Origin: Pseudomonadota bacterium
GTDB taxonomy: Bacteria; Pseudomonadota; Alphaproteobacteria; Rhizobiales; Tepidamorphaceae
Length of the DNA: 21,212 bases
Assembly (NCBI GenBank): GCA_023458595.1
Contig: JAEWYT010000008.1
Span: 1-21,212, forward strand
Reading direction: 5' to 3'
The notes beneath the pieces were generated by a model. It saw nothing but the letters and a program-made list of their open reading frames with translations. It had not been told where the DNA came from and made no database searches. A program made the translations under genes and the position numbers. Below, piece by piece: positions 9,701-17,256 of this stretch; the first letter of the stretch is position 1, and each line of letters opens with the position of its first letter.

Positions 9701-9881
9701 TGGTTTCGCCGCCGAGACGCTGGCGAGCCTCGTCGGCCTGCTCGCCCGCTTCGCCGATCCCGAACAGGCCTATTTCGTCAAGCCGCGCGCCCAGTTCGCC
9801 GGCCGCTTCACCGACTACGACCACCTGTCGCGCTGGCCCGAATGGGGCCGGCTTGGCGGCGAAGCCGGGGGAGGCGACTAG
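6777..9881 (+). CDS. addB: Double-strand break repair protein AddB (nuclease subunit)
   Basis: Subunit of the AddAB helicase-nuclease, the alphaproteobacterial counterpart of RecBCD, which resects DNA ends and loads RecA. The 1034-aa length fits alphaproteobacterial AddB. The N-terminal part has the LLPTRRACRAL segment typical of this group but no Walker A loop, so the helicase-like domain is probably inactive. The C-terminal PD-(D/E)XK nuclease shows GRADRFD at 890-896 and VDYKTG with Asp906 and Lys908, then the QLPLEAAM motif. No cysteine is present in the C-terminal 200 residues, so the iron-sulfur staple of Bacillus AddB is absent. ATG 6777 has GGAAGG at 6764-6769. It begins 37 nt after murU, and its stop codon directly abuts the addA ATG. 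Confidence 0.95.
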   Translation: MTAGGTPRLWTVPPSTPFLARLADALLAGTLVPPRPDGTLWPLSDHLVLLPTRRACRALAEILADRAGGEAALLPRIRTIGDIDEVELALSGAPGDAAAALGTPPAIAPLRRHVLLTDLVLRWGRTVAQTLMVPDRDEPVAIPVVPGDAAFLARDLATLIDDFETEGRPFSGLSGLVPEDHAAYWRLTVEFLKIATETWPAILAEEGRIDPAARRDALLDAETARLTATPPGTPIVAAGSTGTIPATARLLGAIARLPCGAVVLPGLDLDLDEESWAAIDAEDRPQPGHPQYGLKRLLGRVGAVRRGIDPLVAPQRPARERIVAETFRPVATTDQWAALAQRIAAAAFDDALSGLAVLEAANEQEEALSIALLMRETVDTPERTAALVTPDRGLARRVCAELVRWEIAVEDSAGVPLAETAAGTLFRLIADAAALRLAPVQFVALIQHPLAAFGLEPDKARQAARILELAVLRGPRPASGGAGLVRAVRHAFDHRATAILHPAVRRLTETDWHGAIDLAGRVAAAIAPLEDMAEPGERSLADLAAAHRAALARVIASPEGATLTGEDGEALSRFLDDLDEAAPWGDGGGLSARLDQYPALLRALMSGTPVRRRAPGHPRLSILGPLEARMISADLVVLGGLEEGVWPADTRTDPFLNRPMRRDVGLEAPERFIGLAAHDVAQAMCAPEVVLSRSLKLGGAPAVASRWLQRFKAVIGEERYKGLVARGDRYLGFARAIDLAVGIEPLGEPTPRPPVEARPQRLSVTEIETLIRDPYAVYARRILGLEPLGNLDEAPDARERGTIIHDALARYVQAIDVGEAPDLVEIGERLFASLDDFPEVRAFWWPRFLRVAGWFVQQDAAERVGLKQRLVEQKGELKLEIAGRAFVLSGRADRFDVTGNGLRIVDYKTGTAPSAKQVLTGLSPQLPLEAAMAMNGGFGPDLARLTPSELAYVELKGSRVAGDVKTIEPEGMTVAGFAAETLASLVGLLARFADPEQAYFVKPRAQFAGRFTDYDHLSRWPEWGRLGGEAGGGD

Positions 9882-12800
9882 ATGAGCGCGCTCGTCCGCC
9901 CCGTTCCGGAAGCCGTGAAGGCCAGGCAGCGCGAGGCCTCCGCCCCGCGCGGGTCGGCCTGGGTCAGCGCCAACGCCGGCGCGGGCAAGACCTACGTGCT
10001 GGCCCAGCGCGTGCTGCGGCTGCTCCTGTCGGGCGCCGATCCCTCGCGGCTTCTCTGCATCACCTATACGAAGGCCGCCGCCGCCGAGATGTCGAACCGC
10101 GTGTTCGAATGGCTGAGCCAGTGGACGACGCTGCCCGACGACGAGCTCATCCGCAAGATCGCCGAGATCGAGGGCCGGCCGCCGAAGCCGGAGGCGCTGG
10201 CGCGTGCCCGCCGCCTATTCGCCGCCGCCGTCGAGACGCCGGGCGGGCTGAAGATCCAGACGATCCATGCGTTCTGCGAACGCCTGCTGCAGCAGTTCCC
10301 CTTCGAGGCGAGCGTGACGGCGGGCTTCACTGTGCTGGAGGAACGCGGCAGCGCCGAGCTGCTCGCCGAGGCGCAGGCCGAGGTGCTGGTGGAGACCGGC
10401 GAGGACGGCCCGCTCACCGAGGCGATCGCCGACCTGCTGACGCGGCTGAGCGACACGGGCTTCGCCGAGCTGCTGCACGCCGTGCTCTCCCGCCGCGGCG
10501 CCTTCCTCGACTGGACACGCGAAGCGGGCGGCCTCCCGCCCGCGCTCGACATGCTGCGCGACTGTCTCGGCCTCGCCCGCGGCGACGACGAGGCGAGCGT
10601 CGCCGCCGAGCTCCTGACGAGCCCGCACCTGCCGCGTCCGGAATGGAAGGCGGCGGCCGACGCGCTGAAGACCGGCAGCAAGGTGGTCGCCGACCTCGGC
10701 GCGCTGCTCGCCGAGGCTGCCGACGCGGCGGACGACGTGGCCGCGCTCGACGCCTATCTTTCCGTCTACATCGCCCCCTCGTCGGGCGAGGAGCGCAAGC
10801 GCTTCCTGACCAAGCCCTTCGCCGCGGAGTACCCCGATCTCGCCGACCGGCTGGAGCGGGAGAAAGCCCGCGTCGCCGGTCTCATGGACCGCCTCGCCGC
10901 CGCCCGGATGCTCGCCGCCAACGTCTCGCTCTTCACAGTCGCCGACGCGGTGATCGACCGTTACCAGAAGCTCAAGGCGGCGCGCGGGCTCGTCGACTTC
11001 GACGATCTCGTCGAGCGCACCGCCATGCTGCTCGGCCGCGCCGACGCGGGCTGGGTGCTCTACAAGCTCGACGGCGGCCTCGACCACGTGCTCGTCGACG
11101 AGGCGCAGGACACGAGCCCGCGCCAGTGGGAGATCGTCGAGAAGATGGCGGGCGAATTCTTCGCCGGCGAAGGCGCGCGAGAGGCGAACCGCACCATCTT
11201 CGCCGTCGGCGACATCAAGCAGTCGATCTATTCGTTCCAGGGCGCCGACCCGAGCCGGTTCGACGCCATGCGGAAGCTGTTCGAGACGCGCGCGGGCGAC
11301 GCGGGCAGGGATTTCGGCTACGTGCCGCTGAGGCTGTCGTTCCGCTCCACGCCGACCGTGCTCGAGGCCGTCGACGCGGTGTTCCGGGAAGGCCCGGCGA
11401 CGGCCGGCGTCGTCCTGCCGGAAGCGCCGGAAGCGGTGATCCACGAGGCGATCCGCGAGAACGAGCCGGGGCTCGTCGAGGTCTGGGACATCGAGGAGGC
11501 CGAGGAGACGGCCGACGTCGCCCCCTGGGACGCCCCGCTCGACGCCGACCGGACGGGGAGCCCCGAATCCCGCCTCGCCGGGCGCATCGCCCGCACGATC
11601 AGGGGCTGGATCGACAGCGGCGAGCGGATCGCGGCGACCGGCGAGCCGATCCGCCCCGGCGACATCATGATCCTGGTCGCCCGCCGCGCGCCCTTCGCCG
11701 AGCCGATGATCCGGGCGCTGAAGAGCCACGGCATTCCCGTCGCCGGCGCCGACCGCCTCGTGCTGACCGACCACATCGCGGTGATGGACCTGATGGCCGT
11801 CGGCCGCTTCGCGCTGATGCCGGAGGACGACCTCAACCTCGCCGCGCTCCTGAAGTCGCCGCTGATCGGCCTGACCGAGGACGAGCTGATGGACCTCGCC
11901 ATCGGCCGCGCCGGCTCGCTGTGGGGCGCGCTGCTGCGCAAGGCGGACGGCGACGAGCGCCTCGCCGAAACCCGCGACCGTCTCGCCGGCTGGCGGTCCC
12001 GCGCCGGCTTCGAGCGGCCTTACGAGTTCTACGCGCGCATCCTCGGCGCGGATCGCGGCCGCGAGGCCTTCCACCGCCGGCTCGGCGCGGAGGCTTTCGA
12101 GGCGCTCGACGAGTTCCTGAGCCTCGCGCTCGCCTACGAGCGCGCCGAGACGCCGAGCCTCGCCGGCTTCCTCGCCTGGCTCGCCGCCGCCCCGGCGGAG
12201 GTGAAGCGCGACATGGACAAGGGCCGCGACGAGGTCCGCGTCATGACCGTGCACGGCGCCAAGGGCCTGGAGGCGCCGGTGGTGTTCCTGCCCGACACGT
12301 GCCGCGGCGCGACGGGCAGGGGCGTCGGCCCGCTGTTCCGCTTCGGCGACGGTCCCGGGGATGGTTTCGGCGCCCCGCTCGTCTGGGCGCAGAGCAAGCA
12401 GGTCGACTGCGCCGCCACGCGGGCCCTGCGCGCGGACGCCGAGCGCCGCCGCGCCGAGGAGGCGAACCGCCTGCTCTACGTGGCGATGACGCGCGCCCGC
12501 GACCGGCTCTATGTCGGCGGCTTCAAGACGAACGCCAACAGGCTGCCGGACGGCGCCTGGTACGGCCTCATCTCCGAGGCGCTGGCGCCGCTCCTCGATG
12601 CCGTCGGGACGCCGGACGGCCCGGTGCGCCGTCGTGTCGGGGCGGGCCGGCCGGCCGAGCCGAAACCGGTCGCGAAGGCCGCCCTCGCCGCGCCGGAGCT
12701 GCCCGCATGGGTGAAGGTGAATGCGCCGCGCGAGCGCCCGGCGGCGCTGCCGCTCGCGCCCTCGCGGCTCGCCGAGCACGTCCCCTCCGGCGAGGGCGAG

Positions 12801-13328
12801 GCGAAGGGCCGCAAGGAGGCGATGCGCCGCGGAACCGTGCTGCACCGGCTGCTGGAGGCCCTGCCCGAGATCGCCCCGGAGAACCGCCGGGCGGCCGGTG
12901 AACGGGCGCTCGCCGTGCTCGCCCCGGAATGGAGCGAGACGATACGCGCCCGCCATCTGAACGAGGTTCTGGCGATCCTCGACGACCCGGCCTTCGCCGC
13001 TGTCTTCGCGCCGGGCGGGCGGGCGGAGACCGGCATCGCCGGCAGGCTGGAGCCCGGCGGCGCCCCGCTGATCGGCCAGATCGACCGGCTCGCCGTCACG
13101 GATCGCGAGGTCCTGATCGTCGACTACAAGACCGACCGCACCGTGCCGGAGATGCCCGAGGACGCGCCGGCCGCCTATCTCGCCCAGCTTTCCGCCTACG
13201 CGGCGCTCGCGCGGCGCATCTGGCCGGACCGGCCGGTACGCGCGGCGCTTTTGTGGACGGCCGGCCCGCGGCTCATGGCGCTTGCCGGGGACCTGCTCGC
13301 CGCGCATGACCGCCAACCGTCCGCTTGA
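9882..13328 (+). CDS. addA: Double-strand break repair helicase AddA
   Basis: UvrD/Rep superfamily (SF1A) helicase with a C-terminal nuclease, the motor of AddAB. The 1148-aa chain carries Walker A NAGAGKT (31-37), motif Ia ITYTKAAAAEM, Walker B LVDEAQD with Asp406-Glu407, motif III GDIKQSIYSFQGADP, motif IV LRLSFRST, motif V VMTVHGAKGLE, and motif VI YVAMTRARDRLYVGG. The nuclease domain has IGQIDRL and VDYKTD (Asp1081, Lys1083), then QLSAYA. ATG 9882 follows the addB stop without any gap, and a GGGGAGG Shine-Dalgarno lies inside the addB end (9868-9874), so the subunits are translationally linked. Both AddA and AddB keep nuclease residues, as expected for a two-nuclease AddAB complex. Confidence 0.97.
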   Translation: MSALVRPVPEAVKARQREASAPRGSAWVSANAGAGKTYVLAQRVLRLLLSGADPSRLLCITYTKAAAAEMSNRVFEWLSQWTTLPDDELIRKIAEIEGRPPKPEALARARRLFAAAVETPGGLKIQTIHAFCERLLQQFPFEASVTAGFTVLEERGSAELLAEAQAEVLVETGEDGPLTEAIADLLTRLSDTGFAELLHAVLSRRGAFLDWTREAGGLPPALDMLRDCLGLARGDDEASVAAELLTSPHLPRPEWKAAADALKTGSKVVADLGALLAEAADAADDVAALDAYLSVYIAPSSGEERKRFLTKPFAAEYPDLADRLEREKARVAGLMDRLAAARMLAANVSLFTVADAVIDRYQKLKAARGLVDFDDLVERTAMLLGRADAGWVLYKLDGGLDHVLVDEAQDTSPRQWEIVEKMAGEFFAGEGAREANRTIFAVGDIKQSIYSFQGADPSRFDAMRKLFETRAGDAGRDFGYVPLRLSFRSTPTVLEAVDAVFREGPATAGVVLPEAPEAVIHEAIRENEPGLVEVWDIEEAEETADVAPWDAPLDADRTGSPESRLAGRIARTIRGWIDSGERIAATGEPIRPGDIMILVARRAPFAEPMIRALKSHGIPVAGADRLVLTDHIAVMDLMAVGRFALMPEDDLNLAALLKSPLIGLTEDELMDLAIGRAGSLWGALLRKADGDERLAETRDRLAGWRSRAGFERPYEFYARILGADRGREAFHRRLGAEAFEALDEFLSLALAYERAETPSLAGFLAWLAAAPAEVKRDMDKGRDEVRVMTVHGAKGLEAPVVFLPDTCRGATGRGVGPLFRFGDGPGDGFGAPLVWAQSKQVDCAATRALRADAERRRAEEANRLLYVAMTRARDRLYVGGFKTNANRLPDGAWYGLISEALAPLLDAVGTPDGPVRRRVGAGRPAEPKPVAKAALAAPELPAWVKVNAPRERPAALPLAPSRLAEHVPSGEGEAKGRKEAMRRGTVLHRLLEALPEIAPENRRAAGERALAVLAPEWSETIRARHLNEVLAILDDPAFAAVFAPGGRAETGIAGRLEPGGAPLIGQIDRLAVTDREVLIVDYKTDRTVPEMPEDAPAAYLAQLSAYAALARRIWPDRPVRAALLWTAGPRLMALAGDLLAAHDRQPSA

Positions 13329-13413
13329 CGCCCACGGCCCTCCTACCTACCTTCCCGGCGACCGATCCAACCGGGCCGCGGCAGCGGCCGATTCGCGACA
13401 GCGAGGTGCAAGA

Positions 13414-13734
13414 ATGGCCGTTTCCCATACCAGTGACGCTGCTTTCCAGTCCGACGTGCTCGACTCCGCCGAGCCGGTTCTGGTCGATTTCTGGGCCGAA
13501 TGGTGCGGCCCCTGCAAGCAGATCGCCCCGATGCTCGACGAGATCGACGCCGAAATGGCCGGCAAGGCGAAGATCGTGAAGGTCAATGTCGACGAGAACC
13601 CCGGTATTTCGGCCAACTACGGCATCCGCGCGATCCCGACCCTGATGCTCTTCAAGGGCGGCCAGCCGGTCGGCACGCAGGTCGGCGTCCAGCCGAAGAG
13701 CCGGCTCGTTTCATGGATTTCCGAGTCGATCTGA
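13414..13734 (+). CDS. trxA: Thioredoxin
   Basis: Small cytosolic dithiol oxidoreductase of 106 aa. The redox site FWAEWCGPCK places the cysteines at 31 and 34, and the cis-proline is Pro75 in IRAIPTLMLF. It reduces disulfides in enzymes such as ribonucleotide reductase with electrons from thioredoxin reductase. The frame is open upstream to 13282, but that extension has no thioredoxin homology and overlaps addA. ATG 13414 has GAGGTG at 13403-13408 and gives the canonical length. It lies 85 nt after addA, so it may be read from the addA transcript or from its own promoter; a GATTC methylation site is at 13390-13394. A strong terminator follows 25 nt after the stop. Confidence 0.96.
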   Translation: MAVSHTSDAAFQSDVLDSAEPVLVDFWAEWCGPCKQIAPMLDEIDAEMAGKAKIVKVNVDENPGISANYGIRAIPTLMLFKGGQPVGTQVGVQPKSRLVSWISESI

Positions 13735-13759
13735 GCCGACGCCGAAACGAATTCCCCGG

Positions 13760-13791
13760 AAAACGGCGGTGCCGCGAGGCGCCGCCGTTTT
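13760..13791 (+). terminator. Intrinsic terminator after trxA
   Basis: AAAACGGCGG (13760-13769) and CCGCCGTTTT (13782-13791) form a perfect 10-bp stem. A T-G wobble and GCC/GGC extend it inward to a GCGA tetraloop of the stable GNRA type. The stem ends in TTTT with CGTTTGT beyond it. The A-run on the left means it could also act weakly on the minus strand. It closes the divL-to-trxA run. Confidence 0.85.
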
Positions 13792-13864
13792 CGTTTGTCC
13801 CGCCTGCCTGTCCGTCGTGGAACAGTGCGGAAGACGGACGGGTTTCCCGAAAAGGCGGCCGCTG

Positions 13865-13963
13865 ATGGGGCCCCGGATCAAGTCCGGGGCACACGGTTGT
13901 GCTGTTTGGCTGATGCCTTGAGACCAGCTCGGACTGGTGCCCCGGACCTGATCCGGGGCCCAT
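13865..13963. repeat. Inverted pair of palindromic intergenic repeats (BIME-like)
   Basis: The left arm is 13865-13892 and the right arm 13937-13963. The right arm is the reverse complement of the left except for one missing G and one A/G change. Each arm is itself a hairpin: GCCCCGGA-N5-TCCGGGGC at 13870-13890 (8 bp, loop TCAAG) and at 13939-13959 (loop CCTGA). The 44-nt centre shows no ORF or motif. Similar GCCCCGGATCAAGTCCGGGGC elements are common between genes in many alphaproteobacteria. Lying between the converging trxA and folC, the element may also end transcription from folC. The rest of the 13735-14008 spacer holds nothing else I recognise. Confidence 0.7.
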
Positions 13964-14008
13964 AGGCCGCGGGCGCCGCGCTCCGGAGGATCGCCGGCCC
14001 CCCGCCCG

Positions 14009-15319
14009 CTATTGCGGAACCGTTTCCTGGATCTTCAGGACGTGGCCCGCCAGATAGAGCGAGCCGCAGATCAGGATGCGGGCGGCCTCGCCGCGCGGCA
14101 GGCTCTGCAGCGCTTCCTCGACGCTGGCCGCGACGCGCGCGGTCAGGCCGGCATTCGCCGCGTCCTCGGCCAGGACGGCGGGATCGAAAGAGGCCTCGAC
14201 GTCGGGGATCGGCACGGTGACCACCTCCCGCGCCAGCCCCTCGAAGGGCTGGAAGAAGCCCGAGGCGTCCTTCGAGGTCAGCATGCCGGCGACGAGATAG
14301 AGCGGACGCGGATTGCGGTCCTCGAGCTCGGCGAGGGCGGCGCCGAGCACCTCGCCGGCGGCGGGATTGTGGCCGCCGTCGAGCCAGATTTCCGCGCCGG
14401 GCGGGGCGAGATCGACGATCGGGCCCTGGGTGATCGGCTGCAGGCGCGCCGGCCATTCGACGCTTTGCAGGCCGCTCGCGACCGCCGCCTCGTCCACGCG
14501 CGTCGGCAGGTGGCGCAGCGTCGCGATGGCGGTGCCGGCGTTCTCGAACTGGTGGCGGCCGAGCAGGCGCGGCAGCGGCAGGTCCATCAGCCCCCCCTCG
14601 TCCTCGTAGACGAGGCGGCCCCGCTCCTCGCCGGCGTGCCAGTCCTGCCCGGAGATCGACAGGGGCGCGCGCAGCCTCGCAGCGGCGCGTTCGATGACCT
14701 TCTCGACCTCGCGCGGCTGCCGGGCGACGATGCAGGGCACGTTCGGCTTGATGATGCCGGCCTTCTCCGCGGCGATCAGCTCGATCGTCTCGCCGAGATA
14801 GGCGGCGTGGTCCATCGAGATCGGCGTGATGACGGTCGCGACCGGCGTGTCGACGACGTTGGTCGCGTCGAGCCGGCCGCCGAGGCCGACCTCGAGCAGC
14901 AGGATGTCGGCGGAATGGCGCGAGAAGATCAGGAAGGCCGCCGCCGTGGTGATCTCGAAGATGGTGATCGGATCGCCGCCGTTGGCCTGCTCGCACTCCT
15001 CGAGCGCGGCGGCGAGTTCCGCCTCCGGCACGTAGGCGCTGCCGGCGGCGGGATCGGCGAGGCGGACGCGCTCGTGGAAGCGCACGAGATGCGGCGAGGT
15101 ATAGACGTGCACGCGATAGCCCGCCGCCTCGTGCATGGCGCGCAGGTAGGCGGCCGTCGAGCCCTTGCCGTTGGTGCCGGCGATATGGACGACCGGCGGC
15201 AGCTTCTTCTCCGGATTGCCGAGCCGGGCGAGAATCCGGTGCATCCGGTCCAGCGACAGGTCGATCTTGCGCGGGTGCAGCTCTGCGAGCCGCTCGAGGA
15301 TCAGGTCGGACTTGGCCAT
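14009..15319 (-). CDS. folC: Bifunctional folylpolyglutamate synthase / dihydrofolate synthase
   Basis: Mur-ligase family enzyme that adds glutamate to dihydropteroate to form dihydrofolate and then lengthens the gamma-glutamate tail of folates. The 436-aa length is typical. The P-loop AGTNGKGST is at 47-55, preceded by the family N-terminal helix (LHPRKIDLSLDRMHRIL). TSPHLVRFHERV, ITPISMDHAAYLG and AAEKAGIIK follow in family order, and the C-terminal glutamate-ligase domain has LDGGHNPAAGEV. The ATG at 15319 has only a weak Shine-Dalgarno (GGAA). It is last in the minus-strand run, 86 nt after accD; an exact TATAAT in that gap could give it extra transcription. Confidence 0.96.
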   Translation of the reverse strand: MAKSDLILERLAELHPRKIDLSLDRMHRILARLGNPEKKLPPVVHIAGTNGKGSTAAYLRAMHEAAGYRVHVYTSPHLVRFHERVRLADPAAGSAYVPEAELAAALEECEQANGGDPITIFEITTAAAFLIFSRHSADILLLEVGLGGRLDATNVVDTPVATVITPISMDHAAYLGETIELIAAEKAGIIKPNVPCIVARQPREVEKVIERAAARLRAPLSISGQDWHAGEERGRLVYEDEGGLMDLPLPRLLGRHQFENAGTAIATLRHLPTRVDEAAVASGLQSVEWPARLQPITQGPIVDLAPPGAEIWLDGGHNPAAGEVLGAALAELEDRNPRPLYLVAGMLTSKDASGFFQPFEGLAREVVTVPIPDVEASFDPAVLAEDAANAGLTARVAASVEEALQSLPRGEAARILICGSLYLAGHVLKIQETVPQ

Positions 15320-15378
15320 TCGGTGTTTTCCGGGTCGATGGCTTCCGGGTCCGGCCGCCGGGCCGGGTTTCGCAGGTG

Positions 15379-15409
15379 ATTATATAGGATTGCGCGGGGC
15401 GGACGTCAG
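15379..15409 (-). promoter_or_regulatory. Possible internal promoter for folC
   Basis: On the minus strand TATAAT (15379-15384) is an exact -10 hexamer within TATATAAT, conspicuous in this GC-rich DNA and placed about 60 nt before the folC ATG. The best -35-like hexamer is CTGACG (15404-15409), overlapping the accD stop, with a long 19-nt spacer. The -10 is good and the -35 poor. Confidence 0.28.
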
Positions 15410-16341
15410 TCCGCCGCTTCCGCCAGCGGCGGCGGCAGCGCGACGGGTTCGGCGTCGGGCGCGCCGGTGACCGGAATCGCGGCGCCGAGCGAGGGCGCTT
15501 TCATCAGGAGCCGGCACACCCGGCTCAGGGTCGCGCGCAGGTCGTGGCGATGGACGACCATGTCCACCATGCCGTGCTTCAAGAGGTACTCGCTGCGCTG
15601 GAAGCCGGCGGGCAGCTTCTCGCGGATCGTCTGCTCGATGACGCGCGGCCCGGTGAAGCCGATCAGCGCGCCGGGCTCGGCGATATGGATGTCGCCGAGC
15701 ATGGCGTAGGAGGCGATGACGCCGCCGGTCGTCGGATGGGTCAGCACGACGACGTAGGGCAGCCGCGCCTCGCGCAGCTTCTCGACCGCCACCGTCGTGC
15801 GCGGCATCTGCATCAGCGACAGGATGCCTTCCTGCATGCGGGCTCCGCCGGAGGCCGCGAACAGGATGAACGGCGTCTGCCGTTCGGCCGCCATCTCCAT
15901 GCCCGCGATCAGCGCCTCGCCGGCGGCCATGCCGAGCGAGCCGCCCATGAACTCGAAGTCCTGCACGGCGGCGGTCACCGGGAGCGCGTCGAGCGTGCCG
16001 TAGGCGATCCGGACGGCATCCTTTTCGCCGGTCTTGGCGCGGGCGTCCTTGACCCGGTCGGAATAGCGCCGCTCGTCGCGGAACTTCAGCGGGTCGGAGG
16101 GCACGTCCGGCGTCTCGATGCGCACGTACTCGCCGTTGTCGAACAGCGTCCTGAGGCGCGCCTCGGCGGGCATCCGCATGTGGTGGCCGGAGCCCGGAAT
16201 GACGTAGAGATTGGCTTCCAGGTCGCGGTGGAACACCATTTCGCCCGTTTCCGGGCATTTCACCCAAAGCTTGTCCGGCGTTTCCCGCTTTTCGAGGAAA
16301 CTGCGGATCTTCGGGCGGACGATATTGTTGATCCAGTTCAC
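15406..16341 (-). CDS. accD: Acetyl-CoA carboxylase carboxyltransferase subunit beta
   Basis: With AccA it transfers the carboxyl group from biotin-BCCP to acetyl-CoA, the first step of fatty acid synthesis. The 311-aa protein starts MNWINNIVRPKIRSFL, as in relatives, and has the crotonase-like carboxyltransferase domain: AASGGARMQEG, LTHPTTGGVIASYAMLGD and GFTGPRVIEQTI. The N-terminal zinc ribbon is degenerate. Where the family has CPxC and CPxC, this protein has CPET (only Cys29) and IPGS (positions 48-51), although flanking KCPETGEMVFHRDL and SGHHMRM keep the fold's pattern. This matches what I recall of Rhizobiales AccD and is not a sign of a pseudogene. The GTG start at 16341 has GAGG a few bases upstream. 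It lies 72 nt after trpA. Confidence 0.96.
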   Translation of the reverse strand: MNWINNIVRPKIRSFLEKRETPDKLWVKCPETGEMVFHRDLEANLYVIPGSGHHMRMPAEARLRTLFDNGEYVRIETPDVPSDPLKFRDERRYSDRVKDARAKTGEKDAVRIAYGTLDALPVTAAVQDFEFMGGSLGMAAGEALIAGMEMAAERQTPFILFAASGGARMQEGILSLMQMPRTTVAVEKLREARLPYVVVLTHPTTGGVIASYAMLGDIHIAEPGALIGFTGPRVIEQTIREKLPAGFQRSEYLLKHGMVDMVVHRHDLRATLSRVCRLLMKAPSLGAAIPVTGAPDAEPVALPPPLAEAAD

Positions 16342-16413
16342 GGGAGCCTCTCTTGCGGCCTCAACGAACCCGGCCGCTCAAACCCGTTTGCATTTGTCCG
16401 TTCGACGTGCCGG

Positions 16414-17256
16414 TCATTCGGCGGCGACGGGGCGGCCGGAACGCACGCCCTCCGCCAGCCGGGCGACGAGCCCGGATACCGCATCCACGGTCGCATTGGT
16501 AGCATTTCCGCGTGCGTCGAGCGAGCCTTTGACCGCCTCCACGAGCGCCGAGCCGACCACCACCGCATCGGCGCCGGCGGCGATGGCGGCCGCCTGTTCC
16601 GGGGTCTTCACGCCGAACCCGACGGCGACCGGCAGCTCCGTGTGCCGCTTGATGCGGCCGACCGCGCTGGTCACCGCCCCGATGTCCGGCGCCCGCGTGC
16701 CGGTGATGCCGGTGATCGACACGTAGTAGACGAAGCCCGACGTGTTCTGCAGGACGCGCGGCAGGCGCCTGTCGTCGGTCGTCGGCGTTGCCAGGCGGAT
16801 GAAGTTCAGGCCCCGCGCGATCGCCGGAACGCACAGTTCGTCGTCGGCCTCCGCCGGCAGGTCGACGACGATCAGCCCGTCGACGCCGGCCTCCCTGGCG
16901 TCGTCGAGGAAGGTCTCGTTGCCGTAGGAATAGATCGGGTTGTAGTAGCCCATCAGGATGACCGGCGTCTCGTCGTCGCCCTGCCGGAAGGCGCTGACGA
17001 GGTCGAGCGTCTTCCTAAGCGTCTGCCCGCCCTTGAGCGCGCGCAGGCCGGAGGCCTGGATCGCCGGGCCGTCGGCCATCGGATCGGAGAACGGCATGCC
17101 GATCTCGATCAGGTCGGCGCCGGCCTTCGGCACGGCCTTCACGATCCTGAGCGAGGTCTCGTAGTCGGGATCGCCGGCCATCAGGAAGGTGACGAAGCCC
17201 GCCCGCCCCTCGGCGGCGAGAGCGGCGAAGCGGCGGTCGATGCGGGAGGTGGTCAA
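16414..17256 (-). CDS. trpA: Tryptophan synthase alpha chain
   Basis: Cleaves indole-3-glycerol phosphate to indole and glyceraldehyde-3-phosphate, and passes indole to TrpB through the subunit tunnel. The 280-aa TIM barrel shows FVTFLMAGDPD, LIEIGMPFSDPMADGPAIQ with the catalytic acids Glu51 and Asp62, VILMGYYNPIYSYG, GLIVVDLPAEAD and GFVYYVSITGITG. The frame is open to 17424, but that part is antisense-like coding inside trpB. The start is TTG at 17256, whose TTGA overlaps the trpB stop by 4 nt and gives MTTSRIDRRF, as in related proteins; no ATG lies near it. Overlap and the weak codon suggest translation coupled to trpB. Confidence 0.95.
   Translation of the reverse strand: MTTSRIDRRFAALAAEGRAGFVTFLMAGDPDYETSLRIVKAVPKAGADLIEIGMPFSDPMADGPAIQASGLRALKGGQTLRKTLDLVSAFRQGDDETPVILMGYYNPIYSYGNETFLDDAREAGVDGLIVVDLPAEADDELCVPAIARGLNFIRLATPTTDDRRLPRVLQNTSGFVYYVSITGITGTRAPDIGAVTSAVGRIKRHTELPVAVGFGVKTPEQAAAIAAGADAVVVGSALVEAVKGSLDARGNATNATVDAVSGLVARLAEGVRSGRPVAAE

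Noticed and set aside
6525..9824. A 1099-codon minus-strand open frame opposite addB, and a 1033-codon one opposite addA (10215-13316)
   Set aside because: Both mirror the real genes on the plus strand, lack motifs, and show the low-complexity composition expected from antisense reading of GC-rich coding DNA.
9842..12901. Long Arg/Ala/Gly/Pro-rich plus-strand frame overlapping addA, and a similar one at 1688-4630 over divL
   Set aside because: Shifted-frame readings of addA and divL/tsaE with extreme arginine content and no conserved motifs.
13282..13413. Longer thioredoxin start at 13282
   Set aside because: It would overlap addA and add 44 residues without thioredoxin homology, whereas ATG 13414 has a good Shine-Dalgarno and gives the usual length.
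15406..16341. accD as a damaged gene because zinc-ribbon cysteines are missing
   Set aside because: The frame is intact, the length is normal, the catalytic motifs are complete, and the same substitutions are recalled from related AccD proteins.
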